Below are positions 26,335 through 35,583 of a stretch of DNA of 64,000 bases, one piece after another. Position numbers and translations under genes: made by a program. Source of the stretch: an uncultured Bacteroidales bacterium. GTDB taxonomy: Bacteria > Bacteroidota > Bacteroidia > Bacteroidales > Paludibacteraceae. Location of the stretch: positions 14,896-78,895 of the forward strand of contig UQNE01000014.1 of NCBI GenBank assembly GCA_900542355.1, read 5' to 3'. The notes under the pieces were generated by a model that was given only the letters and a program-made list of their open reading frames with translations, made no database searches and was not told the origin of the DNA. Positions within the stretch are counted from its first letter, which is position 1. Each line of letters begins with the position of its first letter.

Positions 26335-27285
26335 TTATTTCGTGGTGGGGGCTTTGTAGATGCCGTCGGTTTTGGTTGGCTCTAAGTGGATATTGATGTG
26401 GGTGTTGAAGCCGAATCGTTGCTTGAGGCGTTGCTCGATGTGCGTGGCGTGGCGATGTGCGTCGTACAGGCTCATCTCTCCCGGGAAACGCAAGTGCATC
26501 TCGATAGCAATGCGGTTACCCAGTCGGCGTGTACAGAGGTGGTGCATCTCGCTCGCTTGGCTGTCTTCTGCCACAATCTGCCGTATCTCTTCTTCGGTTG
26601 CTTCGGGCAGGCTCTTCTCGACAAACTCGCCCAAAGCACCGCTAATCAGTTTGCCTGCCGTGAAGATAATCAGAATGCTCACCACGATAGCGGCGATAGG
26701 GTCGAGTATGGTCCATTGCTGCCCGAGCAGTATGGCTCCTCCGATACCCAAGCCCGTGCCGATAGACGATAGAGCATCGGAGCGATGGTGCCATGCGTTG
26801 GCTTTCACTGCCTCCGATTCGACCTCTTTGCCCACACGCATAGTAATCTGATAAGTGATTTCTTTCAACACAATGCTCACTACGGCTGCCCAAAAAGCAA
26901 TCATCCCAGGCTGCGGCAGAGTGGCACCGCGGGCGGCTTGCACAATCTTTTCTATCCCTTGCGCTGCCAGCACTCCGCCTACTGCCAATAGGGCAATACC
27001 TATCAGGAGCGTTGCGAGAGTCTCGTATTTGCCGTAGCCGTAGGTGTAGTGTCGGTCGGCAGGGCGGTTGCTGATTTTGACAAATATAAGCACCACAATA
27101 TCGGTCAGAAAATCGGACAACGAGTGCACCGCATCGGCTATCATTGCTGCTGAGCCGCCCAACACACCGGCGATGAACTTAAACACCACCAGCACCGTAT
27201 TGACTACGCTGCCCAATAGCGTTACACGCAGTATCTTTCGCTCGCGCTGTTTGTCTTGCTCTATCTGTTGTTGAGATATTTCCAT
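26335..27285 (-). CDS. Cation diffusion facilitator (CDF) metal exporter
   Basis: 316 residues. Six hydrophobic helices with the CDF zinc-site motifs DAVHSLSDFLTD (helix II) and ANAWHHRSDALSSIG (helix V). A C-terminal cytoplasmic domain of about 90 residues carries His-containing metal sites (SEMHHLCTRRLG, HATHIEQRL). Predicted to export Zn2+ or a similar divalent metal from the cytoplasm by proton antiport. The open frame continues to 27378, but a canonical promoter at 27325-27355 lies inside it, so the start is ATG 27285 (MEISQQQIEQDKQ). Convergent with ferritin. Confidence 0.93.
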   Translation of the reverse strand: MEISQQQIEQDKQRERKILRVTLLGSVVNTVLVVFKFIAGVLGGSAAMIADAVHSLSDFLTDIVVLIFVKISNRPADRHYTYGYGKYETLATLLIGIALLAVGGVLAAQGIEKIVQAARGATLPQPGMIAFWAAVVSIVLKEITYQITMRVGKEVESEAVKANAWHHRSDALSSIGTGLGIGGAILLGQQWTILDPIAAIVVSILIIFTAGKLISGALGEFVEKSLPEATEEEIRQIVAEDSQASEMHHLCTRRLGNRIAIEMHLRFPGEMSLYDAHRHATHIEQRLKQRFGFNTHINIHLEPTKTDGIYKAPTTK

Positions 27286-27324
27286 ACGCTGATAGTTGAT
27301 TGTGGTAGTAAGTTGTTTTCTGCG

Positions 27325-27355
27325 CAAAGGTACGGAAAAAGAATAGTTCGTGCAA
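27325..27355 (-). promoter_or_regulatory. Promoter of the CDF exporter gene
   Basis: Minus strand: TTG (27353-27355), 20-nt spacer, TACCTTTG (27325-27332). It rules out the longer open frame. Confidence 0.75.
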
Positions 27356-28260
27356 TAGAATGGCAGAAAAAATAACATTATTTTTGTCTCATCGGTATGG
27401 CTTTGTATCGTGTATTGCGCTTATGGGGGTCTTCGTTAACGGTTAATAGGTCATTAAACATATAATTATCATGTAATTAGACATATAATTATGCATTGTG
27501 CATTCATCATTATGCATTGAATAAAGCATTCCGGATTTGAGGCGGTTGCCCCGAGGTTTTGCAGGACTATTGCGGTGTTTAGATAGGGCTTGGGTACTGT
27601 CGGATTACGGTTAGCCTACGGTCGGATTTGCTTAATCACCGCATAATCACCCCTTAATCACCCCTTAATCACCGCATAATCACCGCATAACGACCCGATA
27701 TCGACTCGGTATGGTCTCGGTATTGACTCAGCGTAGATAAATGCGCAATGCATAAGGGCACTGCTACCAAAATACTGACATCACTTTTGGCAGATGACGC
27801 ACTTTTGGCAGGACAGAACAACCATACTGACATCTTTGCAGTCGGCTTTACCATTGCAAATACTACGCTATGTGCAGGAAAATCATTTTCCATACGCATG
27901 GATAGCACACCTTCTATTTATTTTTGCTTGGGTGTAGGTGCATGGCATAGATTTTGTACTTACCTTATCGCTCTTTCATTTGTGGCTGAATGCAAATTCT
28001 TTCGGTCTCAAGTATGCGCAAAGAGAACAAAAACGAGATTAAAAGACAATGATTAAATCGCAATGAAAAGTTGCGATTAGAGATTAAAAGCAAGGCGCAT
28101 TTCTTGGGACATCTATCCTCCTTGGAGGGTAGCAACGGTTTTCCCATTTTGAAGTAGAGTAAGTGCTAAGCGTGATGAAAAAGGCTGTGTGGTGTATGCT
28201 TTTTTGCACTTTGTAGGTATTTTACTATGTAGGCTGCCATAATTTGGCACTATGTAGTAG
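27356..28260. other. Gene-less repeat-rich gap upstream of the AAA ATPase gene
   Basis: About 900 bp. 27429-27520 has the ATTAAACATATAATTATCAT / TGCATTCATCATTATGCATT modules. 27630-27690 has five direct TTAATCACC/CATAATCACC units and 27700-27730 has GGTCTCGGTA-type units. 27770-27840 has ACTGACATC and CACTTTTGGCAG, each present twice. Small open frames here show no protein features. Confidence 0.5.
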
Positions 28261-28268
28261 TACTTTTG
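28261..28268 (+). promoter_or_regulatory. -7 box of the AAA ATPase gene
   Basis: TACTTTTG, an exact consensus, 45 bp before the ATG. No TTG at -33, so it may need an activator. Confidence 0.5.
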
Positions 28269-28313
28269 CACCGCAAAACAATAATGCAACCAATTAATAA
28301 ACAATAATTGCTT

Positions 28314-29963
28314 ATGGAAACAAATTCTTTAGAGTCGCTAAATTTGGTTCAACTGCTCGAAAAAGCAGATAGTTTCTTGCGTAAATCTAAGATGCAAGAT
28401 GATAAGGTGCAAGGTGCAGAACCCTACTTGCAACAGTTGATGCAACGCCTCAACCTTTCGCACGATGAGGCTATGGCTCTCAGTTGCGTTTTCAACCTCA
28501 ATGACCTTGGAGACATCTCTGCGGTAAATCTGAGCCGATACTTCGATTGCAGACCGTTGCAGGTGATGCAGTTGCGTGGTGCATTGGACAGCCTTTGCGA
28601 GAAAGAGTTGCTTTGCTCATTCAAGAGCCGAATGGAAAATGCCACCCACTATATCGTCTCGGAAAAGGTGATTTCGTCGATTATACAAAACAAAATGCCG
28701 GAGAAGAAGAACTATAAGGGGCTGTCTGCCGAGGATTGGATTAAAGAACTCGACAGTTTGTTCAGTGCAGCATCTAATAATGAACTTACACAATCGCGAC
28801 TCGCCAAACATATCTTGGAACTTGTAGAATTGAATCCACAGTTGCAATTAGTAAAGTATGTGAAACAGCTGCAACTCGATGAGGACACTGTGGTCTTCTT
28901 GTTGGCAACAATGTGTATGTTTGTATGCGATGGAGATGATGGTGTAATGTCGCACGATGTAGAAGATTTCGTTGATGCAGATGTGCTTAACTGCATCGTG
29001 CGCGCCATACGCCGAGGTAACTACCATTTGATAAAGAAGGGTATATTAGAGAATGGTTGTCTGGGAGGACATGCAGACCCCTCTGCTTGGAAACTGACCG
29101 ACGCGGCAAAGCAGGATTGGTTGAGCGAACTGGAGATTAACTTTGCAGCCGACATCAATGTAGGGCTCAAGATGCCGGACAGCATTGCCGAGAAGCAACT
29201 CTATTTCAATCCGGTGGTTACCAAGCAGGTGGAGCAACTCAAATCGCTGCTCATGCCGGAGCGTCTGAGCAAGGTACAAGAGCGATTGGCAAAGCACAAC
29301 ATGCGTCGCGGATTTGCTTGTATCTTCTATGGCGGCCCCGGAACGGGCAAGACCGAGACGGCTTACCAACTGGCCCGCGCTACGGGGCGTGCCGTAATGC
29401 AAGTGGATATACCTAATATGCGTAGCAAGTGGGTGGGTGATACGGAAAAGAACATCAAAGCCACTTTCGACCGCTATCGTGACTGCTGCAAGAAAATGCC
29501 TGTACAGCCTATCTTGCTATTCAATGAGGCAGACGCTATCCTCGGTAAGCGTAGCGCAGATACCGAACACAGCGTGGAGAAGATGGAGAACGCTATGCAG
29601 AACATCATCTTGCAAGAGATGGAGACACTCGACGGCATTATGATTGCTACCACTAACCTGACGGGCAACTTAGACAGTGCTTTCGAGCGACGCTTCCTCT
29701 ACAAGATAGAGTTCCCGAAACCTACGCCCCAGGAGAGCCGGCATATATGGCATGCGATGTTGCCCGAACTGGCAGACAACGATGCTCTTTCGCTTGCCCA
29801 AAAATATAATTTCTCCGGCGGGCAGATAGAGAATATAGCCCGCAAGCAGGTGATACACAATATATTAGATGACATCGAAGGGATAGACATGTCGTCTATA
29901 CAAGAGGCGTGCGACAACGAACTCATCAACAAGCGACAAGGCAAAGCCATAGGCTTCTGCTAA
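28314..29963 (+). CDS. AAA-family ATPase, CDC48-like
   Basis: 549 residues. The N-terminal 300 or so residues are helical and unassigned. The AAA module has Walker A YGGPGTGKTETAYQ (about residue 340), pore-like RSKWVGDTEKN, a Walker B reading LLFNEADAI, sensor-1 ATTN and an arginine finger in SAFERRF. The Walker B has Asn where Asp is usual before the Glu; I recall this variant in related bacterial AAA proteins, so it may not abolish activity. Probably remodels a protein substrate; partner unknown. The ATG at 28314 is preferred to an upstream TTG. A WYL regulator gene follows by 120 bp, with its own promoter. Confidence 0.85.
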   Translation: METNSLESLNLVQLLEKADSFLRKSKMQDDKVQGAEPYLQQLMQRLNLSHDEAMALSCVFNLNDLGDISAVNLSRYFDCRPLQVMQLRGALDSLCEKELLCSFKSRMENATHYIVSEKVISSIIQNKMPEKKNYKGLSAEDWIKELDSLFSAASNNELTQSRLAKHILELVELNPQLQLVKYVKQLQLDEDTVVFLLATMCMFVCDGDDGVMSHDVEDFVDADVLNCIVRAIRRGNYHLIKKGILENGCLGGHADPSAWKLTDAAKQDWLSELEINFAADINVGLKMPDSIAEKQLYFNPVVTKQVEQLKSLLMPERLSKVQERLAKHNMRRGFACIFYGGPGTGKTETAYQLARATGRAVMQVDIPNMRSKWVGDTEKNIKATFDRYRDCCKKMPVQPILLFNEADAILGKRSADTEHSVEKMENAMQNIILQEMETLDGIMIATTNLTGNLDSAFERRFLYKIEFPKPTPQESRHIWHAMLPELADNDALSLAQKYNFSGGQIENIARKQVIHNILDDIEGIDMSSIQEACDNELINKRQGKAIGFC

Positions 29964-30005
29964 CTGTTTATTTCGGCACAAAGTGGTATAAAACTTGGCA
30001 TTAGG

Positions 30006-30036
30006 TTGCATAACCCGTCAAAAGTTTGTACCTTTG
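30006..30036 (+). promoter_or_regulatory. Promoter of the WYL regulator gene
   Basis: TTG (30006-30008), 20-nt spacer, TACCTTTG (30029-30036), 48 bp before the ATG. Confidence 0.75.
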
Positions 30037-30083
30037 TGCCGTAATTATTGCTGCTTTGTTTGTTCCACTTAATCGGTTCGCTT

Positions 30084-31010
30084 ATGCCTAAGCAAAACTC
30101 ATCTGTATTGTTCAACCGCTATATTTGGTTGGTCGAACTCATCTACTCGGCGGGGCATATCTCGCGTGAGGAAATCGACCGTCGTTGGAGCCGTTCGTCG
30201 CTCAACTACGACCACGAGACCCAAATCCCCGAACGCACTTTTCATCGCTACAAGGAGGCGATACAAGAACTATTCCAAATAGACATAGCCTTCAGTAAAT
30301 CAAGCGGTTACTACATCCGCAATACCTCCGATATTCAGCGCGACCAACTGCGCCAATGGTTGATAAGCACCTTTGCGGCAGAGAACTTGCTGAGCGAATG
30401 TACGCAACTGCGCAGCCGTATCGTCTTGGAGGATATTCCTTCCGGAAAGGAGTATCTGACGCCTATCATCGAGGCTATGCGCGATAGTGTCAAGATACAG
30501 TTTACCCACCGCAGTTTCTACCGCAATACACCTTCCGAGGTGCTCCTTGCACCCTATTGTGTGCGTATCTTCAGGCAGCGGTGGTATGTGTTAGGCAAGC
30601 CTGAGAACTTAGACGACCTTCGTATCTATGCGCTTGACCGTGTGCTGTCGCTGGAGCGCACCGCCGAGTCGTTTGTGATGCCGACCGATTTTGATGCAGA
30701 GCGTTACTTTGCCGACCGCTATGGGGTCTATATGGGTAAGCATACGCCCGAACTGGTGCGTATTCGTGTCGATTCCATGCAGTCGTGCTACTTTCGCTCG
30801 CTGCCCATACATTCGTCGCAAGAGGAGATAGAGCGGAACGAGGACTACTCGGTCTTCCGGTTCTTTCTGGTGCCCACTTTTGAGTTTAACCAGCAGATAC
30901 TCTCCTATGGTGCGGCTATCGAGGTGCTGTCCCCTAAGTGGTTGCGCGAGCAGATGAGGCAAGAGTTTATCATGCTCAACAAGATTTATAGCGAAGAGAA
31001 CGAAGAATAA
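30084..31010 (+). CDS. WYL-domain transcriptional regulator
   Basis: 308 residues. The N-terminal region (about 1-75) is a winged-helix type segment (LVELIYSAGHISREEIDRRW). The central WYL domain (about 135-215) has VKIQFTHRSFYRNTPSEVLL, APYCVRIFRQRWYVLGK and LRIYALDRVLSLE. A C-terminal WCX-like part (about 225-305) follows. WYL proteins bind ligands such as nucleic acids and often control defence or DNA-damage genes; the target here is not known. ATG 30084 is chosen because translation of the frame before it adds only leader-like sequence from TTG 30048. The exonuclease gene follows by 34 bp. Confidence 0.88.
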   Translation: MPKQNSSVLFNRYIWLVELIYSAGHISREEIDRRWSRSSLNYDHETQIPERTFHRYKEAIQELFQIDIAFSKSSGYYIRNTSDIQRDQLRQWLISTFAAENLLSECTQLRSRIVLEDIPSGKEYLTPIIEAMRDSVKIQFTHRSFYRNTPSEVLLAPYCVRIFRQRWYVLGKPENLDDLRIYALDRVLSLERTAESFVMPTDFDAERYFADRYGVYMGKHTPELVRIRVDSMQSCYFRSLPIHSSQEEIERNEDYSVFRFFLVPTFEFNQQILSYGAAIEVLSPKWLREQMRQEFIMLNKIYSEENEE

Positions 31011-31044
31011 CTTATAGTGTTAAAAAGATACAAAGAATATACCG

Positions 31045-31566
31045 ATGAATGATTTTATAGCAATCGATTTTGAGACCGCCAACGGTTGCCGCTCCAGTGT
31101 ATGCAGCGTGGGAGTGGTAATGGTGCGCAATGGCGAGATAGCCGATAGTTTCTACTCGCTCATTCGCCCGATGCCCAATTATTACGCCTCGTTCTGCCAA
31201 GAGGTGCACGGGTTGTGTGCTGCCGATACCAATGCTGCTTCAGCGTTCCCCGAGGTATGGGAGTGTGTGGAGGAGAAGATACACGAGGTGTACCCCGATA
31301 CGCCTATCGACCTGCTGCCTTTTGTTGCCCACAACTCTCGCTTTGATGAGGGCTGCCTGCGAGCAGTCTTTGCTACCTACCAACTCAGGTATCCCGAATA
31401 TATGTTTATGGATACGCTTAGTGCCTCTCGACGCCGTTTTGGTTCTGCGTTGCCCAATCATCAACTCCAGACCGTTGCTGCCGCTTGCGGATACGACCTT
31501 ACTTGCCACCACCATGCCTTGGCAGACGCTGAAGCCTGCGCACATATAGCCTTGACTATCTTCTAA
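31045..31566 (+). CDS. DEDDh 3'-5' exonuclease (DNA polymerase III epsilon-like)
   Basis: 173 residues, a single exonuclease domain. ExoI motif FIAIDFETANG (Asp, Glu), ExoII VAHNSRFDEGCL (Asp) and ExoIII HHALADAEACA (His, Asp) make the DEDDh set. No BRCT or polymerase-binding tail. It starts 34 bp after the WYL regulator gene and is likely cotranscribed with it. Could act in repair, RNA turnover or defence; not decided by sequence. Confidence 0.9.
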   Translation: MNDFIAIDFETANGCRSSVCSVGVVMVRNGEIADSFYSLIRPMPNYYASFCQEVHGLCAADTNAASAFPEVWECVEEKIHEVYPDTPIDLLPFVAHNSRFDEGCLRAVFATYQLRYPEYMFMDTLSASRRRFGSALPNHQLQTVAAACGYDLTCHHHALADAEACAHIALTIF

Positions 31567-31754
31567 TACACATACAATGAAGAATGCGACCTCCCCCAGC
31601 CCCTCCAAGGGAGGGGATGGGCAGAATAGATGGACTAAGGAATCAATCTAGAGATTCTAGGAAATCTAGACATTCTAGACATTCTAGATATTCTAGATAT
31701 TCTAGGGTATTATGCATTCATCATTATGCATTATGCATTATGCATTGGTCGTTG
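31567..31754. repeat. Repeat block: CCCCAGCCCCTCC hairpin, CTAG units and TTATGCATT units
   Basis: 31591-31616 has a CCCCTCC / GGAGGGG hairpin. 31650-31705 has about six direct units of the form ACATTCTAG/ATATTCTAG. 31710-31747 has four TTATGCATT-type units. It lies between the convergent exonuclease and AspT-like transporter genes. Confidence 0.6.
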
Positions 31755-33422
31755 CTATGAGCAGAAGAATATGATGAGCAGTTGTGCTGCCATGACGCGG
31801 AGGAAAGTGGTGAAGGGATAGACGGTGGCATAAGCGACGGAGGCTTGGTCGTTGCGCCCGGAAAGGCTCTCGGCATAGGCCAGTGCGGGTGCTGCCGTCA
31901 TGGCTCCTGCCAAAAGCCCCATGACTTTGAAATAGTTGATGTGGAGGCCCTGATACGCCACGAATCCGATAATAAGAAGTGGTACCATGGTGATGATAAA
32001 GCCATAGAGAATCCACATATATCCTCCCTGCATGATAGTATCGACGAAATGCTCTCCGGCTTCGAGGCCGAGAGCAGCCAAGAAGAGTGTGAGTCCGACT
32101 TGGCGGAGCATCATATTGGCACTGGTGGTGGCGAAAGTCACCATGTTATAATAGGGTCCGAATCGCCCGATTAGTAGTGCGACAATGAGTGAGCCACCAG
32201 CCAAGCCGAGGCGGAAAGTCTGATTGAGGCCGGGCAATGGGATGGGGAGAATACCGAGCAAGACGCCCATCATAATACCGAAGAAGACGGGCAGGAGGTT
32301 AGGAATATCGAGGCGTTTGAGTTCGTTGCCGAAAGTCTCTGCGACGCGTTGTACATCGGCTTTATCGCCGACAACTATGAGTCTGTCGCCTAACTGTAGT
32401 ACGAGTTCGGGGGTGGCGAGGAGGTCAATACCTGCTCGATTGACTCGTGTGATCGTGGCGTGGTACTGTGAGCGAAGGTTGAACGAGGCAATGCGTTTGC
32501 CGTTGCACTCGGGACGCGTAACGGCGATACGGCGTGAGATAAGGTGGTCGGAGTTTTCCTTAGAGGAGAAAGAATAGTTCTTGACGGTGCCCAGGAGTCG
32601 GAGGGCATCGAGGTGCTGCTTATCGGTAAGAATGCGAATAATATCTCCGTTGCCGAAAGTGGTCTGTTCGGAAACTAATTCGTCGGTGCCATCGGGTCGG
32701 ATGACTCGGCTGACAATCATCTTGATAGGGCAAAGCGTCTGCAATCGTGCGATGGTAAGGGTAGTGATTTGAGGGTTATGGAGGGTGATATCAACGCAGA
32801 CAGGCTTCTCGCTGTCGTCGGCGGTATCGTTCTCGGTTAGGAGTCGTTGTTCCTCTTGCGGCAGTTTGACGCGGAGACAAAGGCGTATCATCTCGAAGGC
32901 GAGGATAGTACCGACAATACTGAGGGGGTATGCTACGGCATAGCCTGTAGCCACATTGGGTGAGACATAGCCAAGGACATCGCTGCATGCTTGTTGCACG
33001 GCCGCCAAGGCGGGTGTACTAGCCACGGCACCGGACAAGACGCCATCGAGGGTATCCATGCCGAGGGGAGTGAGATAATAGAGTGCGATAGTAGTGAGGC
33101 AGCCGAGCAAGACGAACGCCGTGGCGAGGAGATTGAGTTGGAGCCCGCCACGCTTAAAGGGTGAGAAAGAGGGACCGACTTGCAAGCCGATAGAATAGAC
33201 GAAGAGGATAAGTCCAAAGTCGTTGGCAAAATGTGCGACATCGGGCTTGATATGGATACCCAAAGCCGAGACGGCAATTCCGACAAAGAGCACCCAAGTA
33301 ACGCCAAGAGAGAAATGACCGATACGCGCTCGCTCACCGAGCCAAAGGCCCAGCGTAATAACCAGCGTCAGCACCAGGATAGATTGGGTGATGGTAGGGG
33401 TAAAGAGAAATGATAGGTTCAT
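31755..33422 (-). CDS. AspT/YidE-type transporter with two TrkA-C domains
   Basis: 555 residues. Two sets of about five hydrophobic helices (about 10-185 and 375-555), each starting with the AspT/YidE duplication motif (LILFVYSIGLQVGPSF; LTLFLAALGLEAGEHF). They flank a soluble middle with two RCK/TrkA-C domains (about 205-285 and 295-375, the second with LQLGDRLIVVGDKADV). Family members exchange aspartate/alanine or other organic anions; the substrate here is unknown. It is preceded by cinA across a 228-bp repeat-rich gap, and no consensus promoter was seen. Confidence 0.88.
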   Translation of the reverse strand: MNLSFLFTPTITQSILVLTLVITLGLWLGERARIGHFSLGVTWVLFVGIAVSALGIHIKPDVAHFANDFGLILFVYSIGLQVGPSFSPFKRGGLQLNLLATAFVLLGCLTTIALYYLTPLGMDTLDGVLSGAVASTPALAAVQQACSDVLGYVSPNVATGYAVAYPLSIVGTILAFEMIRLCLRVKLPQEEQRLLTENDTADDSEKPVCVDITLHNPQITTLTIARLQTLCPIKMIVSRVIRPDGTDELVSEQTTFGNGDIIRILTDKQHLDALRLLGTVKNYSFSSKENSDHLISRRIAVTRPECNGKRIASFNLRSQYHATITRVNRAGIDLLATPELVLQLGDRLIVVGDKADVQRVAETFGNELKRLDIPNLLPVFFGIMMGVLLGILPIPLPGLNQTFRLGLAGGSLIVALLIGRFGPYYNMVTFATTSANMMLRQVGLTLFLAALGLEAGEHFVDTIMQGGYMWILYGFIITMVPLLIIGFVAYQGLHINYFKVMGLLAGAMTAAPALAYAESLSGRNDQASVAYATVYPFTTFLRVMAAQLLIIFFCS

Positions 33423-33650
33423 AGTGTGGGTACTCCATTAAATGGCTCTAACCGGACTCCATTAAAGACCATATAAAAAGGCATTAAAAATTTTCTTTGT
33501 CCAGAATGTAGAGACCCTGCTGCGCAGGTTGGTTCTCCGTTAACGGTTAATTGACGATTAAACATATAATTGCCATGTAATTGACCACTAATTATTTCTT
33601 GGGAATATAGATGGTCTATATATTCTAGGATTTCTATATGGAATAGGGCA
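33423..33650. repeat. Intergenic repeat block between cinA and the AspT-like gene
   Basis: Contains CCATTAAA direct repeats (about 33434, 33460), a GTTCTCCGTTAACGGTTAAT unit, ATTGACGATTAAACATATAA, TAATTGCCATGTAATT and a TATATTCTAGG unit. Core example of the dispersed repeat family. Confidence 0.6.
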
Positions 33651-34904
33651 TTATGCATTATGAATTATGCATTCTTCATTGATAATGCGTATCATGCGGA
33701 TGAGGGCTTGGGTGGAGGCACGGTCGGTGATTTGGTCTCGGAGTTTGCCCAAATGGAAACACTCGGCGGTAGTGCCTTGTGGAGTAGCCCATGCCATCCA
33801 GACCATACCAACCGGTTTCTCGGGAGAGCCCCCATCAGGGCCTGCGATACCGCTGGTGGCGATAGCATAATCGGTGCCACACAAACGACGAACACCCTCA
33901 GCCATCTCCCGAGCCACCTGTTCGCTGACTGCGCCAAAAGTATCCAAATTAGTTTGACTGACGCCTAACACGCTGTGTTTCACACTGTTGCTGTATGCGA
34001 CGACCGAGCCAAGATAGAAAGCAGAACTGCCCGGGTGCTTATTGAGCAGAGCGGCTAACTTACCACCCGTGCAACTCTCAGCGGTAGCGATGGTCTGCTT
34101 GCGGGCTTTGAGCAGTGCGCCGAGATGAACTTCTAAGGGACTGTCATCGGTGGCAATCAAGTAATCACTGACCAAGACAGAGAGTTGTTGCAGTTGCTCA
34201 TCTATCTCGTCTTGAGTAGCCTCGCCATAAGAACTGAGTCGCAAGCGAATAGTGCCATCTTTAGGGAGGTAGGCTAAGTGTATGTATGGTGGAAGCGCGT
34301 TTTCGTATTGCTCAAGGCGTATGGCGAGAGCCGACTCGGAGATACCTGAGACCATGATAGTGCGGTGGATGATATTGGCTGCGGGGTGCAGATAGCGATT
34401 GATATAGGGCAAAATCTGCTCATCCATAGCCACTTGCATCTCGTAAGGCACTCCGGGCATAGCGCAGAGCAGTTTATCGGCCTGATGGAACACCATGAGT
34501 GGTGCGCTTCCTACTCTATTGGGCAGAATATCAGCCGCTTGCGGTACGAGCCATTGGGTAGCCGTAAGACGATTGAGCACATCGGGTCGCTCGCGATAGA
34601 GATTATATATGTGTTCGCGCACGCGCGTATCCTCGACCAGAGTAGTACCAAAATATTCACACATCACATGCTTGGTGATGTCGTCTTTGGTGGGCCCGAG
34701 ACCGCCTGTAGTCAGCACGATGTCAGCACGCGAGAAAGCCTCGTCAAGAGCCGCGAGGATATGCCGTCGGTCATCGTGGATAGAAGTGATTTGATAGAGG
34801 TCGATACCCGCCTCGTTGAGGCGTTGCGCCATCCATGCGGAATTGGTATCGACGACTTGGCCGATGAGCAACTCATCGCCGATAGTGATTATTTCTGCGC
34901 GCAT
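33651..34904 (-). CDS. cinA: CinA family protein (MoCF domain plus nicotinamide-nucleotide amidase domain)
   Basis: 417 residues. The N-terminal MoCF/CinA domain (about 1-170) has MRAEIITIGDELLIGQVVDT and VLTTGGLGPTKDDITK. The C-terminal amidase domain (about 255-415) has TIATAESCTGGKLAALLN and SGIAGPDGGSPEKPVG. Predicted role in pyridine-nucleotide recycling (NMN deamidation). The ATG at 34904 is preferred because MRAEIITIG is the conserved family start; ATG 34916 is in frame 4 codons upstream. It overlaps the end of the DUF3109 gene by 16 bp, so translation is probably coupled. Confidence 0.93.
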   Translation of the reverse strand: MRAEIITIGDELLIGQVVDTNSAWMAQRLNEAGIDLYQITSIHDDRRHILAALDEAFSRADIVLTTGGLGPTKDDITKHVMCEYFGTTLVEDTRVREHIYNLYRERPDVLNRLTATQWLVPQAADILPNRVGSAPLMVFHQADKLLCAMPGVPYEMQVAMDEQILPYINRYLHPAANIIHRTIMVSGISESALAIRLEQYENALPPYIHLAYLPKDGTIRLRLSSYGEATQDEIDEQLQQLSVLVSDYLIATDDSPLEVHLGALLKARKQTIATAESCTGGKLAALLNKHPGSSAFYLGSVVAYSNSVKHSVLGVSQTNLDTFGAVSEQVAREMAEGVRRLCGTDYAIATSGIAGPDGGSPEKPVGMVWMAWATPQGTTAECFHLGKLRDQITDRASTQALIRMIRIINEECIIHNA

Positions 34905-35473
34905 TGTTTTTTCCATTCAGTAGCGGTTAAACAAAGTTCGTCATACCAGTCTTGCCCAAAGCGGCGAATGAGAGGTTCTTTAAGAAACCGGTAGATAGGG
35001 AGGTGTAGTTTTTTGCCTAATTGGCGTGCGCAATGGCAGACATCCCATCGATGATACTCCAAGCCCACCATATCACCCACTTGCGAAAGGCGAATGGGAT
35101 AGAGGTGGCAGGAGATAGGCTTTTTGAAGTCGATACGCCCGGCGTTGTAGGCTTTCTCTATCAGGCAATAGCACCAGCCGTTATGGTCGGTGCGGGCAAA
35201 GATACAGTCTTTACCATTGACGATAGAAGTAACACGGTCGCCTGTGGGGTCGTTGTAAGCAATGCCTTGCTGCGCCACCACTGCGCGTGCTTCCTTAGTC
35301 ATATCGGGCAATAGGAGCGGCAGAATCTCGTTGATTTTCTGCTCTTCGAGAGCGTCGATAGGTGCGCCGGCATCGCCTTCTATACAGCAACACCCACGGC
35401 AAGTATCAAGGTCGCAGCAGAACTCTTTCTCTAAGATGTCGAGACTAACCAGTGTATTTTGTATCAAAAACAT
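34889..35473 (-). CDS. DUF3109-family cysteine-rich protein
   Basis: 194 residues with 10 or more cysteines. The N-terminal motif CCDLDTCRGCCCIEGDAGAP, the middle GKDCIFA and NGWCYCLIEKAY, then KPISCHLYPIRL and WDVCHCARQLG, fit the DUF3109 / YkgJ-like metal-binding pattern (Fe-S or Zn cluster likely). No signal peptide; cytoplasmic. Function unknown. It is the first gene of a DUF3109-cinA unit with a promoter at 35553-35583. Confidence 0.85.
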   Translation of the reverse strand: MFLIQNTLVSLDILEKEFCCDLDTCRGCCCIEGDAGAPIDALEEQKINEILPLLLPDMTKEARAVVAQQGIAYNDPTGDRVTSIVNGKDCIFARTDHNGWCYCLIEKAYNAGRIDFKKPISCHLYPIRLSQVGDMVGLEYHRWDVCHCARQLGKKLHLPIYRFLKEPLIRRFGQDWYDELCLTATEWKKQCAQK

Positions 35474-35552
35474 CTCTAACCTCCCAAACTATTATTTGGT
35501 AGAACCTTTTCCGTTTTTGGGGTATTTTGTAGAATCCTCCGTTTTAGGGCTG

Positions 35553-35583
35553 CAAAATTACTGCTTTTTTCTCGAATATGCAA
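35553..35583 (-). promoter_or_regulatory. Promoter of the DUF3109-cinA unit
   Basis: Minus strand: TTG (35581-35583), 20-nt spacer ending AAAAAAGCAG, TAATTTTG (35553-35560). Confidence 0.74.

Noticed and set aside
27748..28056. 102-codon plus-strand open frame before the AAA ATPase gene
   Set aside because: Runs through direct repeats and lacks any family feature or ribosome-binding context.
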